Shown here one piece after another: positions 45,101 through 54,473 of a DNA stretch of 64,000 bases; the first letter of the stretch is position 1, and each line of letters begins with the position of its first letter. The notes beneath the pieces are model-generated. The model saw only the letters and a program-made list of their open reading frames with translations. It searched no databases and was not told the origin of the DNA. The stretch comes from Pieris napi (lineage: Eukaryota > Arthropoda > Insecta > Lepidoptera > Pieridae): assembly GCF_905475465.1 (NCBI RefSeq), contig NC_062251.1, positions 5,015,001 to 5,079,000 of the forward strand. Reading direction: 5' to 3'. Position numbers and translations under genes: made by a program.

Positions 45101-47669
45101 ACGATGCGGGGCGGGGATTGAATTACGCGTTATTGTTAATATTTTTTTCGACTTTCTAGTACTTTACACCACATAATGGTTACTTTTAGGTATAAAGAGT
45201 CATAGGTGGTCACAAAACGGTTTACTATACTTGGTTACAGCACTGTACTTGGGTACGTTACGGTGCGTTACATGAGGTGAGGATGTGGTGTGTGTGTGTG
45301 TGTGTGTGTGTCAATAATCTCCAAAAATTGCGTGACGTAAACTTGAACGCTCCCATATTACTAATTGTTGATTTTTTAATTTCAGGTTACATATCACTAT
45401 TCCCAATGTTACTGAAAGTGTTGAGTCCGAAAAGCGATAATTTGGGGAAAATCCTTGCTGTTTTGGACAAGCCGAGTCTACTATGGTCACCATATGGCCT
45501 AAGGTACGTTCAGGGCAGATATTTCTTAATTTTGTGCAGGTTTTTTATATTATGCGACAGGTGACTCTTGTCGCGACCCTATGTTTTCTAGGAGCACGCA
45601 CTTACATTCTCGTAGGAACAACACGCAAATACATAGTCGAAATAATTAACATCACCGCATACACGAATTCAAGTACGACCAGTCACCACAAGTAGCACCC
45701 GTTCACGAGTATGACGCATGGCCAGCCATTGGCCGCCTTAATGTAGAAAGTTGCCAATTATTTATTGTTTTTCGAAGTAATCTCCGTTCCTCTCTACACA
45801 TCACACACTGAAAGAGCAGTGTTGGCCTAGTGGCTTCAGCGTGCGACTCTCATCCCTGAGATCGTAGGTTCGATACCCGGCTGTGCACCAATGGACTTGC
45901 TTTCTATGTGCGCATTTCAAATTTGCTCGAACGGTGAAGGAAAACATCGTGAGGAAACCGACATGTCTTTGACCCAAAAAGTCGACGGCTTACAGGCACT
46001 GGAGGCTGATCACCTAACTTGCCTATTAGATTTAAAAAATGACCATGAAACAGATTAAGAAATCTGAGGCCAAGACCTAAAGAGGTTGCATCGTCGCATT
46101 GAACCACTGAAAAAAGCAGTGGGCCCATCCTTCTTTAGATTTGCCGCTAATTCACAAAAAAAAACGACAAATAAATGCAATATAATACATTAGGTTACCA
46201 AAGAGTTCTATTAACTTATTAATTTCAGGTCCCTATCAAAATCCGCTCCATTGTACATGAAACGTAACACGGAACACGATCCTCCATACTGGAGAGGTCA
46301 AGTCTGGATAAATATAAATTATTTGGCCTTATCCGCACTGAAACATTATGCGAGTGTGGAAGGACCTCACGCCAGTAGAGCGGAAGAGCTTCATACGAAA
46401 CTGAAATCTAATGTCGTTGGTAAGTAAAAGCGTTACAACCCCCACAATATTATATTTACAGAAATCTATAGTCGACGCATTATGAACTGAGGATTCGGGT
46501 GATCAAATATTTATCTGTCTGCCTCGCTCGCACTTGCAGGTCTTATGGTGAGGTGTAGTGTGGTGTGATATGCTAAATTGTGTTAAGTAGATAGGAATAA
46601 TTTGGAAAATTAAGTGGGCAACGGATGGCCTTTTCGCTACAAAGCCAAATTTCTAGTGCGAAACTTAATAAAATATGTCTAATAGCTTATAGAAAAAAAA
46701 ACCGAATGAAATTTACGCCTTTTCATTCGCTTTACGAATAAGTTGGTTACATGTTAAGATATCGCCCGTGTAACTAAAGCCAGATTAGTCGCAAGGGCGT
46801 TGTCGGCCTATGACATACACACATACTAATATACTACATTTGTTTTACTGCGATTTACGCTCGTTCTTGTCGTTGTTGTCCGTTAATCTTCATCTTTTTG
46901 ATGCGTAAATGCTTACCATAATTAAATAGTTGAGTATAAAGTTGATACTGAATTTTATGTTTAATCTTTGGTAATAATTATGGATAGTGTAAATAGTTGT
47001 AGGTTTATTAGAATAACAATTTAGTAATAATACATACACAGTCACACACTCTAGTACACACAGACACACACCCACGTTCATACACTAACACACAGACACA
47101 CACCCACACACATATACCCCATATGGGGTATGTGTATCCTTCTAAATATTTTTTTGAGAACGTTGCAGCCTATGTAATAATGATTGTTTATTCTCACTCA
47201 ATTTTTCTCTACTCTTTAAGACCTTCTGTCGATCTGAAGGGGTGGAGGCCTGATGACCTGTAACACAGGTACTCTTACCAGGCATCAGTCTCACACAAAT
47301 TAGAATTTTCCCTAAATTTATTAACTGCCACTTGTTTATGTACTAAGTTTTTGTGAGGAAAAATGAATAAAGATTATTATTATTTTTGACTTGATTTTTT
47401 TCATTCCATGGCAACATTCTCCAACATATCAGAATAATTTTTCGGTCCACTGCATCTATTAGCACAATTTATTATACATAGCTATATAAACACTAAAACA
47501 TACACGAATTTATACAACAAATTTGATTTTAGGTAACATAATATCGCAATACAAAAAGACGGGATACTTCTGGGAGCAGTATTCGGACCAAGATGGCCGC
47601 GGTTCCGGATGTAAACCGTTCACCGGATGGACCGCACTCTTTGTTTTAATGATGGCTGACGAATATTAG
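30142..47669 (+). CDS. MOGS: Mannosyl-oligosaccharide glucosidase (glucosidase I, GH63), complete, 16 exons
   Basis: The ER enzyme that removes the terminal alpha-1,2-linked glucose from Glc3Man9GlcNAc2 as N-glycan trimming begins. Exons: 30142-30369, 30864-31015, 31614-31791, 32690-32846, 34880-35025, 37029-37216, 39045-39200, 40815-40963, 41782-41954, 42112-42242, 42622-42732, 43738-43826, 44483-44602, 45386-45503, 46229-46419, 47533-47669. All junctions are AG/GT and in frame, giving 2424 nt and 807 residues, close to the usual length. A short basic/Ser-rich cytosolic tail precedes one membrane segment (about 45-64, GVICLSVAVYIGTLGYL), fitting a type II ER protein. The N-terminal domain follows; the catalytic part holds FPRGFLWDEGFH (405-416), SGLDDYPRASHP (546-557), ERHVDLRCW (561-569), YWRGQVWININYL and FWEQY. 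Glu561 and Asp565 match the yeast pair reported as essential (family knowledge). The start at 30142 could instead be Met4. Introns are full of transposons. Confidence 0.95.
31398..31530 (+). mobile_element. LINE 3'-end fragment in glucosidase I intron 2
   Basis: 'gggttgcctggaagaaatcgcttgtt...cgacaagccggcttgttgcc...gtaataaagtataaataaataaa' has the form of the common insect non-LTR 3' terminus (cctggaagagatcgc...cgataaggccgcc). There is no coding. Confidence 0.5.
31826..31880 (-). repeat. GAAGTGAAACTTC palindrome, MITE end relic (intron 3)
   Basis: 'tttttgaagtgaaacttctttaggcgc' is a variant of the F/G MITE terminus in which TAT is replaced by GAA. Similar ends occur at 35140, 35505, 35567, 35657, 38012 and 39236. 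Confidence 0.45.
32530..32665 (+). mobile_element. MITE family F, partial (intron 3)
   Basis: 'gttgactatagctaactttagg', GTGACGGTGGGCGCGCATCG and 'atataacttcaaaaa'. It ends 24 bp before exon 4. Confidence 0.55.
32875..33156. mobile_element. MITE family H, complete (intron 4)
   Basis: The ends GGGAGCGTTCAAGTATTACG and GTAATACTTGAACGCTCCC are inverted, with TAA duplicated on both sides. The interior has runs of C next to each end. It starts 29 bp after the exon 4 donor. Confidence 0.75.
33650..33880 (+). mobile_element. Dispersed repeat R fragment (intron 4)
   Basis: 'actatactctgaat' and 'agaattctgacatttcacaagtg...gggcaatcaaaaa...cctacaaaaagttaatc...caatatcacgaacaatatatcga' match 59521-59720, the interior of the nested element at 57892-59986. 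Confidence 0.55.
33881..34396. other. Unassigned part of intron 4
   Basis: The motif 'cctgaaaa' recurs several times between 34085 and 34265 without a clear period. No exon is seen. Confidence 0.35.
34397..34825 (-). mobile_element. Non-autonomous Helitron, family C (intron 4)
   Basis: The minus-strand 5' TCTATATATATAAAAATGAA is at 34825 and the 3' end is TTCGCCAGGGCAGCTAG at 34397. It is the counterpart of 37262-37675. It ends 54 bp upstream of exon 5. Confidence 0.75.
35100..36340. mobile_element. Decayed MITE ends in intron 5, including a family F copy
   Basis: GAAGTGAAACTTC-type termini are at 35139, 35500-35525, 35565-35590 and 35655-35680. The last three are spaced 60-90 bp apart, each with 'cgataaagaagtttcacttc'. 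36228-36325 is a family F end with GTGACGGTGTGCGCGCG and 'aaaagaagtataacttcaa'. No exon lies in this interval. Confidence 0.5.
36463..37008 (-). mobile_element. MITE family G variant (intron 5)
   Basis: It starts 'tttttgaagttatacttctt', contains GCGCGCACCGTGAC, and ends 'gccaaagaagtataacttct' plus 'acgcgcgtacataagtacac'. The middle differs from other G copies and contains an (AAT)-rich tract. It ends 20 bp before exon 6. Confidence 0.55.
37262..37675 (-). mobile_element. Non-autonomous Helitron, family C (intron 6)
   Basis: Both ends are intact (TCTATATATATATAAAAATG and GCCAGGCCAGCTAG). It begins 45 bp downstream of the exon 6 donor. Confidence 0.75.
37676..38337. other. Intron 6 filler
   Basis: Only a decayed 'ggagtgaaaacttttttagc' MITE end at about 38012 is recognised. 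The rest is unassigned. Confidence 0.35.
38338..38710 (-). mobile_element. MITE family G, full length (intron 6)
   Basis: From 'ttttttgaagttatacttct' to 'cgcgcgtacataagtacacg'. The interior closely matches 11366-11746 reversed and 54474-54830. Confidence 0.65.
38752..38976 (-). mobile_element. Non-autonomous Helitron, family E (intron 6)
   Basis: The minus-strand 5' TCTTAATATATATATTTCTT is at 38976 and the 3' end is GTCCGGTCCGCTAG at 38752. It lies 68 bp upstream of exon 7. Confidence 0.7.
39478..39720 (+). mobile_element. tRNA-derived SINE (family S2), complete, with target duplications (intron 7)
   Basis: The 12-bp duplication AAATACACAGTG flanks it (39466-39477 and 39721-39732). The head GGGGGCCTCATAGCCTAGCGG and B box GGTTCGATTCC are intact, the body is unique to the family, and it has an A-rich tail. 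It is the best reference copy in the window. Confidence 0.85.
39817..40452 (+). repeat. Six-unit tandem array, 106-bp unit, derived from a MITE family G end (intron 7)
   Basis: Units start at 39817, 39923, 40029, 40135, 40241 and 40347, an exact 106-bp period. Each runs TTAGTGGGCAACTTC ... GTGCGCGCGTTTCG ... GCGCCTAAAGAGGTATAAC. Units 2-5 look identical. The first differs at a few bases and the last reads AAAGAAG like the dispersed family. It corresponds to the right ~100 bp of the element at 11366-11746. Confidence 0.9.
40465..40660 (+). mobile_element. MITE family F, internally deleted (intron 7)
   Basis: 'cgttagaatttatacttctttggcgt', then the interior 'attttattctacgtttgtag', the block with GTGACGATGTGAGCGCGC, and 'ccaaaagaagtac'. 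It directly follows the tandem array. Confidence 0.55.
41126..41449 (-). mobile_element. Non-autonomous Helitron, family B (intron 8)
   Basis: The 3' CTAG is at 41126 and the 5' TCTTAATATATATATATATA at 41449. The interior matches 1087-1463 with a deletion after 'gtaaactattcaag'. Confidence 0.75.
41464..41748. mobile_element. MITE family H, complete (intron 8)
   Basis: Inverted ends GGAAGCGTTCAAGTATTACG and GTAATACTTGAACTCTCCC. Runs of G lie beside each end. It ends 33 bp before exon 9. Confidence 0.7.
42354..42412 (-). mobile_element. SINE family S1, 3' tail fragment (intron 10)
   Basis: 'gtggcgctacaacctctttaggtcttggcctcagatttct' is the reverse of the S1 tail. The rest is absent. Confidence 0.6.
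42775..43258. mobile_element. MITE with CGCCCGAACCCAATAA ends and TAA duplication (intron 11)
   Basis: Left CGCCCGAACCCAATAA and right TTATTGGGTTCGGGCG are inverted, with TAA on both sides (42772-42774 and 43259-43261). The inverted region continues imperfectly (aatccacaatc / gattgtggatt). There is no coding. Confidence 0.75.
43259..43737. other. Intron 11 filler
   Basis: Unassigned AT-rich sequence. No exon or recognised element. Confidence 0.35.
43915..44410. repeat. Tandem array, ~110-bp unit (intron 12)
   Basis: About 4.5 units of 'ctcatctgatgttaagtgat...ccgctcatggacactcacat...cgcaagtgcgttgccggcc', each followed by T-rich and 'acatcgtacaaacgg' sequence. Unit repeats near 44025, 44135 and 44244 give 109-110 bp. 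Single copies occur near 5910, 10920, 15780 and 39340. Confidence 0.8.
45046..45354. mobile_element. MITE family H with a GT microsatellite (intron 13)
   Basis: The left end is degraded (ctcaaatactacgtaacg) and the right end is GTAAACTTGAACGCTCCC. (GT)n at 45287-45311 replaces the usual G run. It ends 31 bp before exon 14. Confidence 0.65.
45813..46095 (+). mobile_element. tRNA-derived SINE (family S1), full length (intron 14)
   Basis: AGCAGTGTTGGCCTAGTGG with A box, B box in GGTTCGATACC, the body, and the end 'gacctaaagaggttgca'. Confidence 0.8.
46420..47139. other. Intron 15, mostly unassigned
   Basis: A tail-repeat relic (gtcgcaagggcgttgtcggcc) lies near 46788. A CA-rich tract lies at 47036-47115. 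No exon is seen. Confidence 0.4.
47140..47385 (+). mobile_element. LINE 3'-end repeat (intron 15)
   Basis: 'gttgcagcctatgtaataat...cactcaatttttctctactc...gtggaggcctgatgacctg...tttgtgaggaaaaatgaata' plus 'aagattattattatt'. The same family is reversed at 25565-25920. Confidence 0.5.
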
Positions 47670-47763
47670 AGCTAAATTTTTGAGATATATCGGCCTGGCA
47701 AATTTTACTTCCACTGACAGCTGCTCAAGTTCATACAATATTGTTCTCTATGTGTAAACGTGA

Positions 47764-47769
47764 AATAAA
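47764..47769 (+). terminator. Candidate polyadenylation signal of glucosidase I
   Basis: AATAAA occurs 95 bases after the stop codon, directly before the start of a SINE tail fragment. Confidence 0.55.
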
Positions 47770-48091
47770 TCGGTGACGCTACCTTTTTAGGTCTGGGCCT
47801 CAGATTTCTGAATCTGTTTCATGATTTGTCAATCTAATAGGTAAGTCGGTGATCAGCCTTCTGTGCCTGACACACGCCGTCGACTTTTTGGGTTCCGGCC
47901 GGTTTCCTCACGATGTTATTCTTCATACAGAAGTAGGAAGGCATGCAAAAAGTGACTAAAGGGCCGTTCAAGTATTACGTAAGCAGATTAACAAATTTAA
48001 ATTAAATTAAAACTTGCCCTCGAACCGGGAATCGAACCCGGTACCCGTCACCTAGCTGCCACTTAATAAGACCGCTAGGCTATGAGGCCCT
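47768..48091 (-). mobile_element. SINE fragments S1 and S2 with a MITE end between
   Basis: 47768-47932 is the 3' two-thirds of an S1 SINE (minus). 47957-47985 is the MITE end 'ggccgttcaagtattacgta'. 47986-48091 is the head of an S2 SINE (minus) with B box CGGGTTCGATTCC, ending at 'gaggccc'. Confidence 0.65.
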
Positions 48092-48481
48092 TAATAATTT
48101 GTTTAACAGTTAAAATCTGTTAAATTAAGATAGACTAAAAATGGTTGTAAAGTCGGCTTACGGACGAAAGTTTAACGTGACAACGTTATAACAAAACATT
48201 GATGAAATGATTGCATACTTTTAACCTTCGGGGACAATAGGCCAATCGAGTTGAAGAGAGATAGATACAAGCGCAAGCGTACAATGAGCGTAAAGGGACA
48301 ATGAGTCATACTTTATCGTGCGTGCCGGCGTTCATAGATTTATCAGACGTTGTCACGTCAAACACAAATGTGTGTAAATTTCGCATTACACTCCTTTAAG
48401 CATTGATTAGATTATAAGGTTAAAAGTAGATGGCGCTAGATGCAGTAGTATACGTTAGTACGTAATTGAAATGATAGTAAA
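48092..48481. other. Unassigned
   Basis: 48270-48362 shares 'gcgcaagcgta.aatgagcgtaa.gggacaa' and 'agacgttgtcacgtcaaa' with 44790-44875, so it belongs to a short dispersed repeat. No gene is seen. Confidence 0.4.
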
Positions 48482-48857
48482 CTAGCAGACCGGCTAAGCG
48501 TTGCTGTGGCTAAGGTTTTTGTTATATTACATAGTAGCAAACTATTCAAGGGAGACGGTAGGAGAACACCAGTCATGGGGACCACCATGATTTTTGGTGG
48601 TAATGCCATTAAATTGTAGCTTATGTGAAACGTTGGTACTTTGAACACAGCGCCATCTGTTAGAATTGTGACTATCAAATAATAAACAAATATTTTGCAA
48701 TAAAATAATATTGCGGGTATAAATTGAGATGTAAGCTATCCTATCTTTTAAGTTGGATCAAACTACACACGGTGTGCAAATTTGATTGATATCGGTTCGG
48801 TAGTTTAGGAGTCCATATCGGACAAACAACGTGACACGTAATTTATATATATTAAGA
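48482..48857 (-). mobile_element. Non-autonomous Helitron, family B, complete
   Basis: The 3' CTAG is at 48482 and the 5' TCTTAATATATATAAATTAC at 48857. The best-preserved copy of the family in the window. Confidence 0.75.
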
Positions 48858-49021
48858 TTTGCTTTCGTGAAATGTGGCGCCATCTGGTGCCAACAAAGCC
48901 AAACCATTAGCGATTCAGCATTTTGATTCAGAAATGAGAAGCGCAATTGGCACACAAGCTCTTGTAGATTATTACAGAGGACAAGTCATTGTTTTTAATT
49001 TATTTTATTATTATTAATTAC

Positions 49022-49215
49022 TTAAGATGTCATGTGGAACATGGTGTAATGGTTGCAGCTTCATACAAACGTTGTGTAAAAAAAAGAGTGGCGGAGAGTT
49101 TATTGCCAATTCATCTCTTCCGTTCTACGCCCTTGATTTGAGAACTGGCACTACATGTAAAGTTTGAAGCATTTCATATATATTTTTTGACGTTTTAAAT
49201 GATTTTTGACTGTTT
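49022..49215 (+). mobile_element. LINE 3'-end repeat
   Basis: It matches 5190-5450 (catggtgtaatggttgcagc, gagagtttattgccaattca, cgttctacgcccttgatttg). Confidence 0.5.
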
Positions 49216-50213
49216 AAAGTAATGAATCATGTATAAATTAGTATTAACAATTTCTTTGTATGCCGCGTGTATTATCGGTAAAAACGTGTATTAATTACCC
49301 AAATTAATCCATAGATGGCGCTGCTTTTCATAGTAATAATATGTAATATTCATGTTTTATTTCGTATTTAAAGTTGGGTAAATGTTTTATAAGGTAATTT
49401 ATGTATTTATAAAAACTGCCAAATGCCTTCTTCCTTAAAATCTATAATTTAAGTTTCTCAAGTGAACAATTCAATTATTTTGTATTAAAAATTATATATT
49501 GTAGAAAGGGTAAGGTCCCAAGGCACAAAAAAGGTTGGTAAACATTGCTATTTATTTATTTATTTCGTAATCCTACAGCTAACATATATTATATATAATA
49601 ACAAACAGTTACACTGAAAATATATGCAGAAATGGAATACATAATACATTTTACTACAAAAAGGTTCAAAAATTTACAAAATTAAACAAACAAAAAACAA
49701 AAATATTATTAACTATATACGGTTCAAAATCAGATGGAATTGAAAAATCCAATTTGTGTTTTGACCTTTATTGACCTAGGCTAACGAATCAACGTTGGAC
49801 GCTGGTTGATTTTGAAGACAGGACACATATTTTGTGTAACCCTAATGAATGATTTATAAAGAACATATGCTTTTTATTATTGTTTTTTATATATTCTTAA
49901 ATTATTTGTAAATACCCTCTTATTCATAAAAACTGAAAAAGTTGTATAAAAAGCGACCTCTAGTGGCGTTATGGACAATTTTTTTTTTTTCAACTATAAT
50001 TTTGTCCAATACCCAGTAAAAATTATTGACAACTTAAAACTATGAATATGAAGGTATGTGTATACTTTGTTTGTGTATTTGTAAATAATTTGTTACATAA
50101 AAGTTATAATTTTATCATTGTTTTTTATTGTCTATGGTCGGCAACTAGTTAGCTGTGATACTGTGGAAAATTTAAAAATAAATTTTGACACAATTGATAT
50201 TCATGTGCTATGA
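49216..50213. other. AT-rich, unassigned
   Basis: No exon chain and no clear repeat beyond an (ATTT)n tract near 49550. Confidence 0.4.
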
Positions 50214-50531
50214 TTGGTTTCAAATTGCGATTTGCCCAAGCTTGCTGTTGCTGGTCGATTGGTCTATAGTTTTAAAAATGTACCCAAAAAAAACCTCTTC
50301 AAAAACCTTAAAAATATATTTGTCAGTTTAAAAGCTTCAAACTCAAACGCCAATGGGAGAAAGGAGAGATATTTAGCACGCTTAGTATTAAAGCTTATTC
50401 AAAATTCATCTAAATTAGATTACATTACATCTTTAAGTAAAAAATTATTGACTAGAGAAACGAATCTTTTTATTTCAAATGTGACAATGTTTGAAGTTAT
50501 TACTTTGTATATATATGCCGCAGTCAACTAG
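50214..50531 (+). CDS. Uncharacterised 105-codon open frame (doubtful)
   Basis: An open frame begins with GTG inside an 'attggtttcaaattgc' context and ends in a stop at 50529-50531. The product is basic and Lys/Leu-rich (KNVPKKNLFKNLKNIFVSLK; RYLARLVLKLIQNSSKL). Its length is notable for this AT-rich genome and codon use is not obviously random, but there is no motif I recognise. It could be an exon of an undetected gene, a decayed copy of one, or chance. Confidence 0.2.
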   Translation: MVSNCDLPKLAVAGRLVYSFKNVPKKNLFKNLKNIFVSLKASNSNANGRKERYLARLVLKLIQNSSKLDYITSLSKKLLTRETNLFISNVTMFEVITLYIYAAVN

Positions 50532-51381
50532 CTTAACTAGCCGTTCAATCAGCAGACTGAATCTTTACTAAACAGCGCCCTATAACTAGCGGCCTGAAAG
50601 ATAATTATTCATCGACCGATACGATCTGCTGCTTGGCGCGTTGACAAAAATAAGATGCAGCAATGATTACGTAAAATAGGTATTTATTTACAGACCAATG
50701 GACTAAATTATAAGATTACCTCTGTGATCTGTTTCCAGCTGTATAAATATGGAGCCTTGTAGAAAGAAGCGTGATTTTAAAAAATGTTCCCAAACCACCA
50801 GGTGATTGGCGAATACTCAATACAATGTCAATATGTGCATCATCTAGAAGATAAATATTCTTAAAACACTTACAGATCAAGCAATAAGTGACAGCAAAAC
50901 TGAGTTAAATCATGATACTGACTTGTATTTCTTTATATAAGTTTCTTAACAAATTAAATACATATCAATCTCATAGTAATTTCGAGATTCATAGTTGTAT
51001 AAAACGTTACTGTTTACCTTGGCTTATCTCTTCATTGATTATTTATTGATCGTTAAGGATGGATGGAGTCGTATTCCTAAAAGCCGTTAGCCACCAGATA
51101 GGTTTTTAGTCTGTGGTATCTGAAATTATTTGCCTGTAGGCTGTGCATTTCATCTGTGACTGTGTTTTTGTGTTACTCACAAGTCACAACTCACAAGTCA
51201 GAAGTCACACATCAAGGTATATACCATGCCATGAACTCCAAAATAAAATAAAAAAAAAACACAATTGACGTTACAAAATACAAAATCAGTCACTAATTCA
51301 CTATATTCTATAACTTCTTACAAAATAAATGTGTAATGACACTTTTTTACGTTTTAGCCTAAATAAATTAAATTTTAAATT
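50532..51381 (+). promoter_or_regulatory. Upstream region of the zinc-finger gene
   Basis: No repeat or exon is recognised. It must contain the promoter of the gene starting at 51382, but no core element is clear. A cluster of 'cacaagtcacaa'-like short repeats lies at 51175-51210. Confidence 0.3.
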
Positions 51382-52466
51382 ATGAAGACTAAAATTAGGG
51401 AAGTTAAACAAGAAGTAACATTTACGGACGGCGCTCATTATAACAAAATTTGTTTTCCTGTGTTAAAAGAAGAATTAAAATTAGAATGTGAAGTATTCCA
51501 AACTTGTAACAATGAAACGTTCACTGATTACAATGACCTGGTTTTAGAGGCTCCAAGAATCTGCACCAAATGTGATCAAATATTTCCAAATAGGTAACAC
51601 AAATAAGTGATAATTGTTATGGCATTTCTATTTCCCCTTGCTATGGCAAGAGACAGCATGGTATATATGGTAGACTGAAGTATTTTTATGTATGTAGTTT
51701 AACAGATATATATTTAAAAATGTGTAGACTGAATTACTGTAATACAAAAAAAAATTGTCATTCAAACTAATATTTACATTTTTATTTCAGTTTTACATAT
51801 TTAGAGCATAATTTAACTCACATACAAGTAAAAGTTCCTAAAGTGCAGTGGTTATTTTGTCACCGTTGTCCAGAAAAGTTTCTAACTAAGCCTGCTTTAG
51901 AAAAACACATCAAGGAATCACATTTAAAGCTGAAACCACATGAAGATGAGTTAAAGCAATGTGATGTATGCAACAAGATATTTTCAAAAAAATATTGGTA
52001 CGCTCATTTAGCCGTTCACAAAGACAACAAGGCTTTAACATGTTATATATGTAAAAATGGAAAGATCTTTAAAACAAAAGTCACATTAAAGCGCCATTTT
52101 AAAAATGTGCATGATAAACCGAAGATCAAAAAAGAAAAAAAAATTGTAAATCATTTTAAATGCAATGAATGTCCAAAAGTATTTCAAAGTAAGGATTGTC
52201 TTCAGCATCATGTACGGAACTGTCATGTTATTATGGAGGTTAAATGTGACTTATGTGGTGCTATGTTTAAAAATAAACCGTATTTAGCTATACATATTAG
52301 CAGGGTCCATTATGATGATGGGCACTTATATCCTTGTGATATTTGTGGTAAAACATTCAAAGCTCCACGTAGAGTTAAAATACATAAGAAGAATTCACAC
52401 AAATTTATATCAAAACTGAAATTTGAAAGGGGTACTAAGATAACGGTTAAAAGCAATGAGTTATGA
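51382..52466 (+). CDS. C2H2 zinc-finger protein, seven fingers, two exons, complete
   Basis: Exons 51382-51593 and 51791-52466 (donor AATAG/GTAAC, acceptor TTTCAG/TTTT) join in frame to give 295 residues. The split codon (Ser71) falls inside the first finger, so splicing is needed to complete it. Finger Cys/His positions: 61/64/77/81, 94/97/110/115, 128/131/143/147, 155/158/173/178, 195/198/211/216, 223/226/239/244 and 253/256/269/274. Finger 3 has an 11-residue Cys-His spacer and finger 4 a 14-residue one, versus the usual 12. The N-terminal ~60 residues are acidic and hold no ZAD or BTB domain that I can see. Linkers are mostly long and not TGEKP-like. It is expected to be nuclear and nucleic-acid binding (family knowledge). 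Target and orthologue are unknown. The start is the first ATG of the open frame. Confidence 0.85.
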
Positions 52467-54473
52467 CATAAGCAATATAATATTAATATTTATTTTTGGT
52501 TTATGCGAGTAACGAATTTCAGTAAAACATATTTAAAATTAATTAGCATATGTAAATATTCATACATTAACAAATGAATGAATACAGTGTAATCTCTAAC
52601 TCGAATGTCAAGGAAAATGCAAGAACTTCTGTTGTACACATGCAATGAATGTATTCAATTCAAATAGATTAGAAGCCCCAAAGCCGAACATTCATTTTGG
52701 ATTTTATTGCTATTAATTTCAAGTGAGACTCATTATATTTTACTAACTACGTCTTACGGAGTCTCCTTTTTGAAATCAAAGTTATGGAGTATATATATGT
52801 ACAGTCAAAATCGATTATAACGACATCAAAGAGACCTCATATTTAATGACGACGTTGTTATTAAGTACCTAATAGAATAGAATTCAGCCGGGACCTTTGA
52901 TTTTGGTCAATATAACCGGTATGTTGTACTGAACGATGTCGAGAATGGTTTTGACTGTATTATCAATACTAAGTAGGGAAATAACATTTTGTTACGTTAA
53001 ATGTTTATATGTTGACAAAAAAGTTTTATCATTTTAAAACTTTGCATTTACTCTCATAATAACAATTTTTTAATATCTGAAAATAATAATGAGTGCTACA
53101 ATTACTTGCACCTTACAAACAAAAGGCAGTATAGGTATATAGGTTTCCTTTAGCTAAATAATTAAAATTGTTATACAAAGTTTTATGTTATTTTTTTTGT
53201 CAATGCCTGCTATAACCCTCTTTGGACCCCGCTAACTGACAGCAATGGTGCCTGGTGGTGTCGAGATGACCAAATTATGTTGGATTTTTAAAATAACGAT
53301 TACTAATTAAAAATAGTTTTAACAACAAAACAATTGTTCAGATTTCATCATTTGAACATCAACAAACTGCTGACATGGATCCGGTGTGTGCTAAATATTA
53401 GCAGCTGAATAGCAATTTTAATTATATTTTATTTAAATATTGATCATCTGCTGACATGGCTCATATGTGTTCCAAATCTTAACAGCTGAGGTTGCGCAAT
53501 ACACCAACAGCTCACTAGAAAAATATCATGTATGTGTGAATAGGTGTAATTAGTATTTAAGATGTTGTTTTATAACAATAAATTAGATTTGAATATTGCT
53601 GTCTTGTTCATTTCTCGCTTCCTCTCAAAGTGGCAAAGACTACTTCAAGCCCTTAATTATAGTGGTGAGCAATAGCTTTGAGATAATCCCACCACCTCGA
53701 ACCTTTGATCCTACACGTAGGGCTCCGTCTGTTATAGGTCTCTTGGTGCAGACATCCCGTACTTACGTCTCACCCTCTCATATATTTAGTCATCTAATGC
53801 AGCTTGCTCATACATACATTACATATACTACTCAGATACTCCTGACATTTAAATTTTAAATACACTTTTCACAGTCCACTAACTAGCAAGCTGTACAACA
53901 ATAAATAAAATAAAGACATGGGTCGGTTGATACTGTAAGATGTCAAAAAAGTTTATTTTTAGGTACCATTATTTTTTATGAAAACATAAGTTACCTATTT
54001 AGCATAACAAGAATTGCAGTTTTGTATTTTTTCTAATTATATATAGTAACATATAAAATTTGTCCTATTATATATATCTACATAGGACTGAGATTAACTT
54101 TATATACGTACAAGAATGTTTAATAAACGTACTGCGTACATAGTAGGTCATAAAGGTATGTAATTCTCGTTACGTTTAAATATACCTAGTCAAAGAAAAT
54201 TATATCATCGCAGATGGCGCTAGTATAAAAAATCATGATAGGTAACAACGTAATAAAGCGAGCCGGGCAAAGATGACGTTTTACATCTTAACCTAAAACT
54301 TACATAGCTACCTGAAACGTTGAAAGAAGACTAGATGGCATCAGTCTAATATATTTCTTTATACTTCATGACCACGTAGTTTACTAGGGCGTACAAAGAT
54401 GGTGCTTTTTACAATAAAGTAAAAATATCACATGGTCTATAAGTATTGTACCCTAGATGGCGCTAATTCAAGA
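52467..54473. other. 3' flank of the zinc-finger gene and unassigned sequence
   Basis: Apart from the MITE at 52802-52957, nothing certain. AATAAA at 53577-53582 is a distant candidate poly(A) signal. 'gctgacatgg' with neighbouring bases is duplicated near 53370 and 53450. An 87-codon frame at 53596-53859 has no recognised motif. Confidence 0.35.
52802..52957 (+). mobile_element. Tc1/mariner-like MITE
   Basis: CAGTCAAAA and TTTTGACTG ends are inverted and flanked by TA. The interior matches 24450-24597 reversed. 156 bp, no coding. Confidence 0.65.

Noticed and set aside
45287..45311. (GT)n tract as a regulatory site
   Set aside because: It replaces the G run normally found at this place in family H MITEs, so it is a microsatellite inside a transposon.
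53596..53859. 87-codon plus-strand frame as a gene
   Set aside because: Unusual composition and no motif. It lies in the probable 3' flank of the zinc-finger gene.
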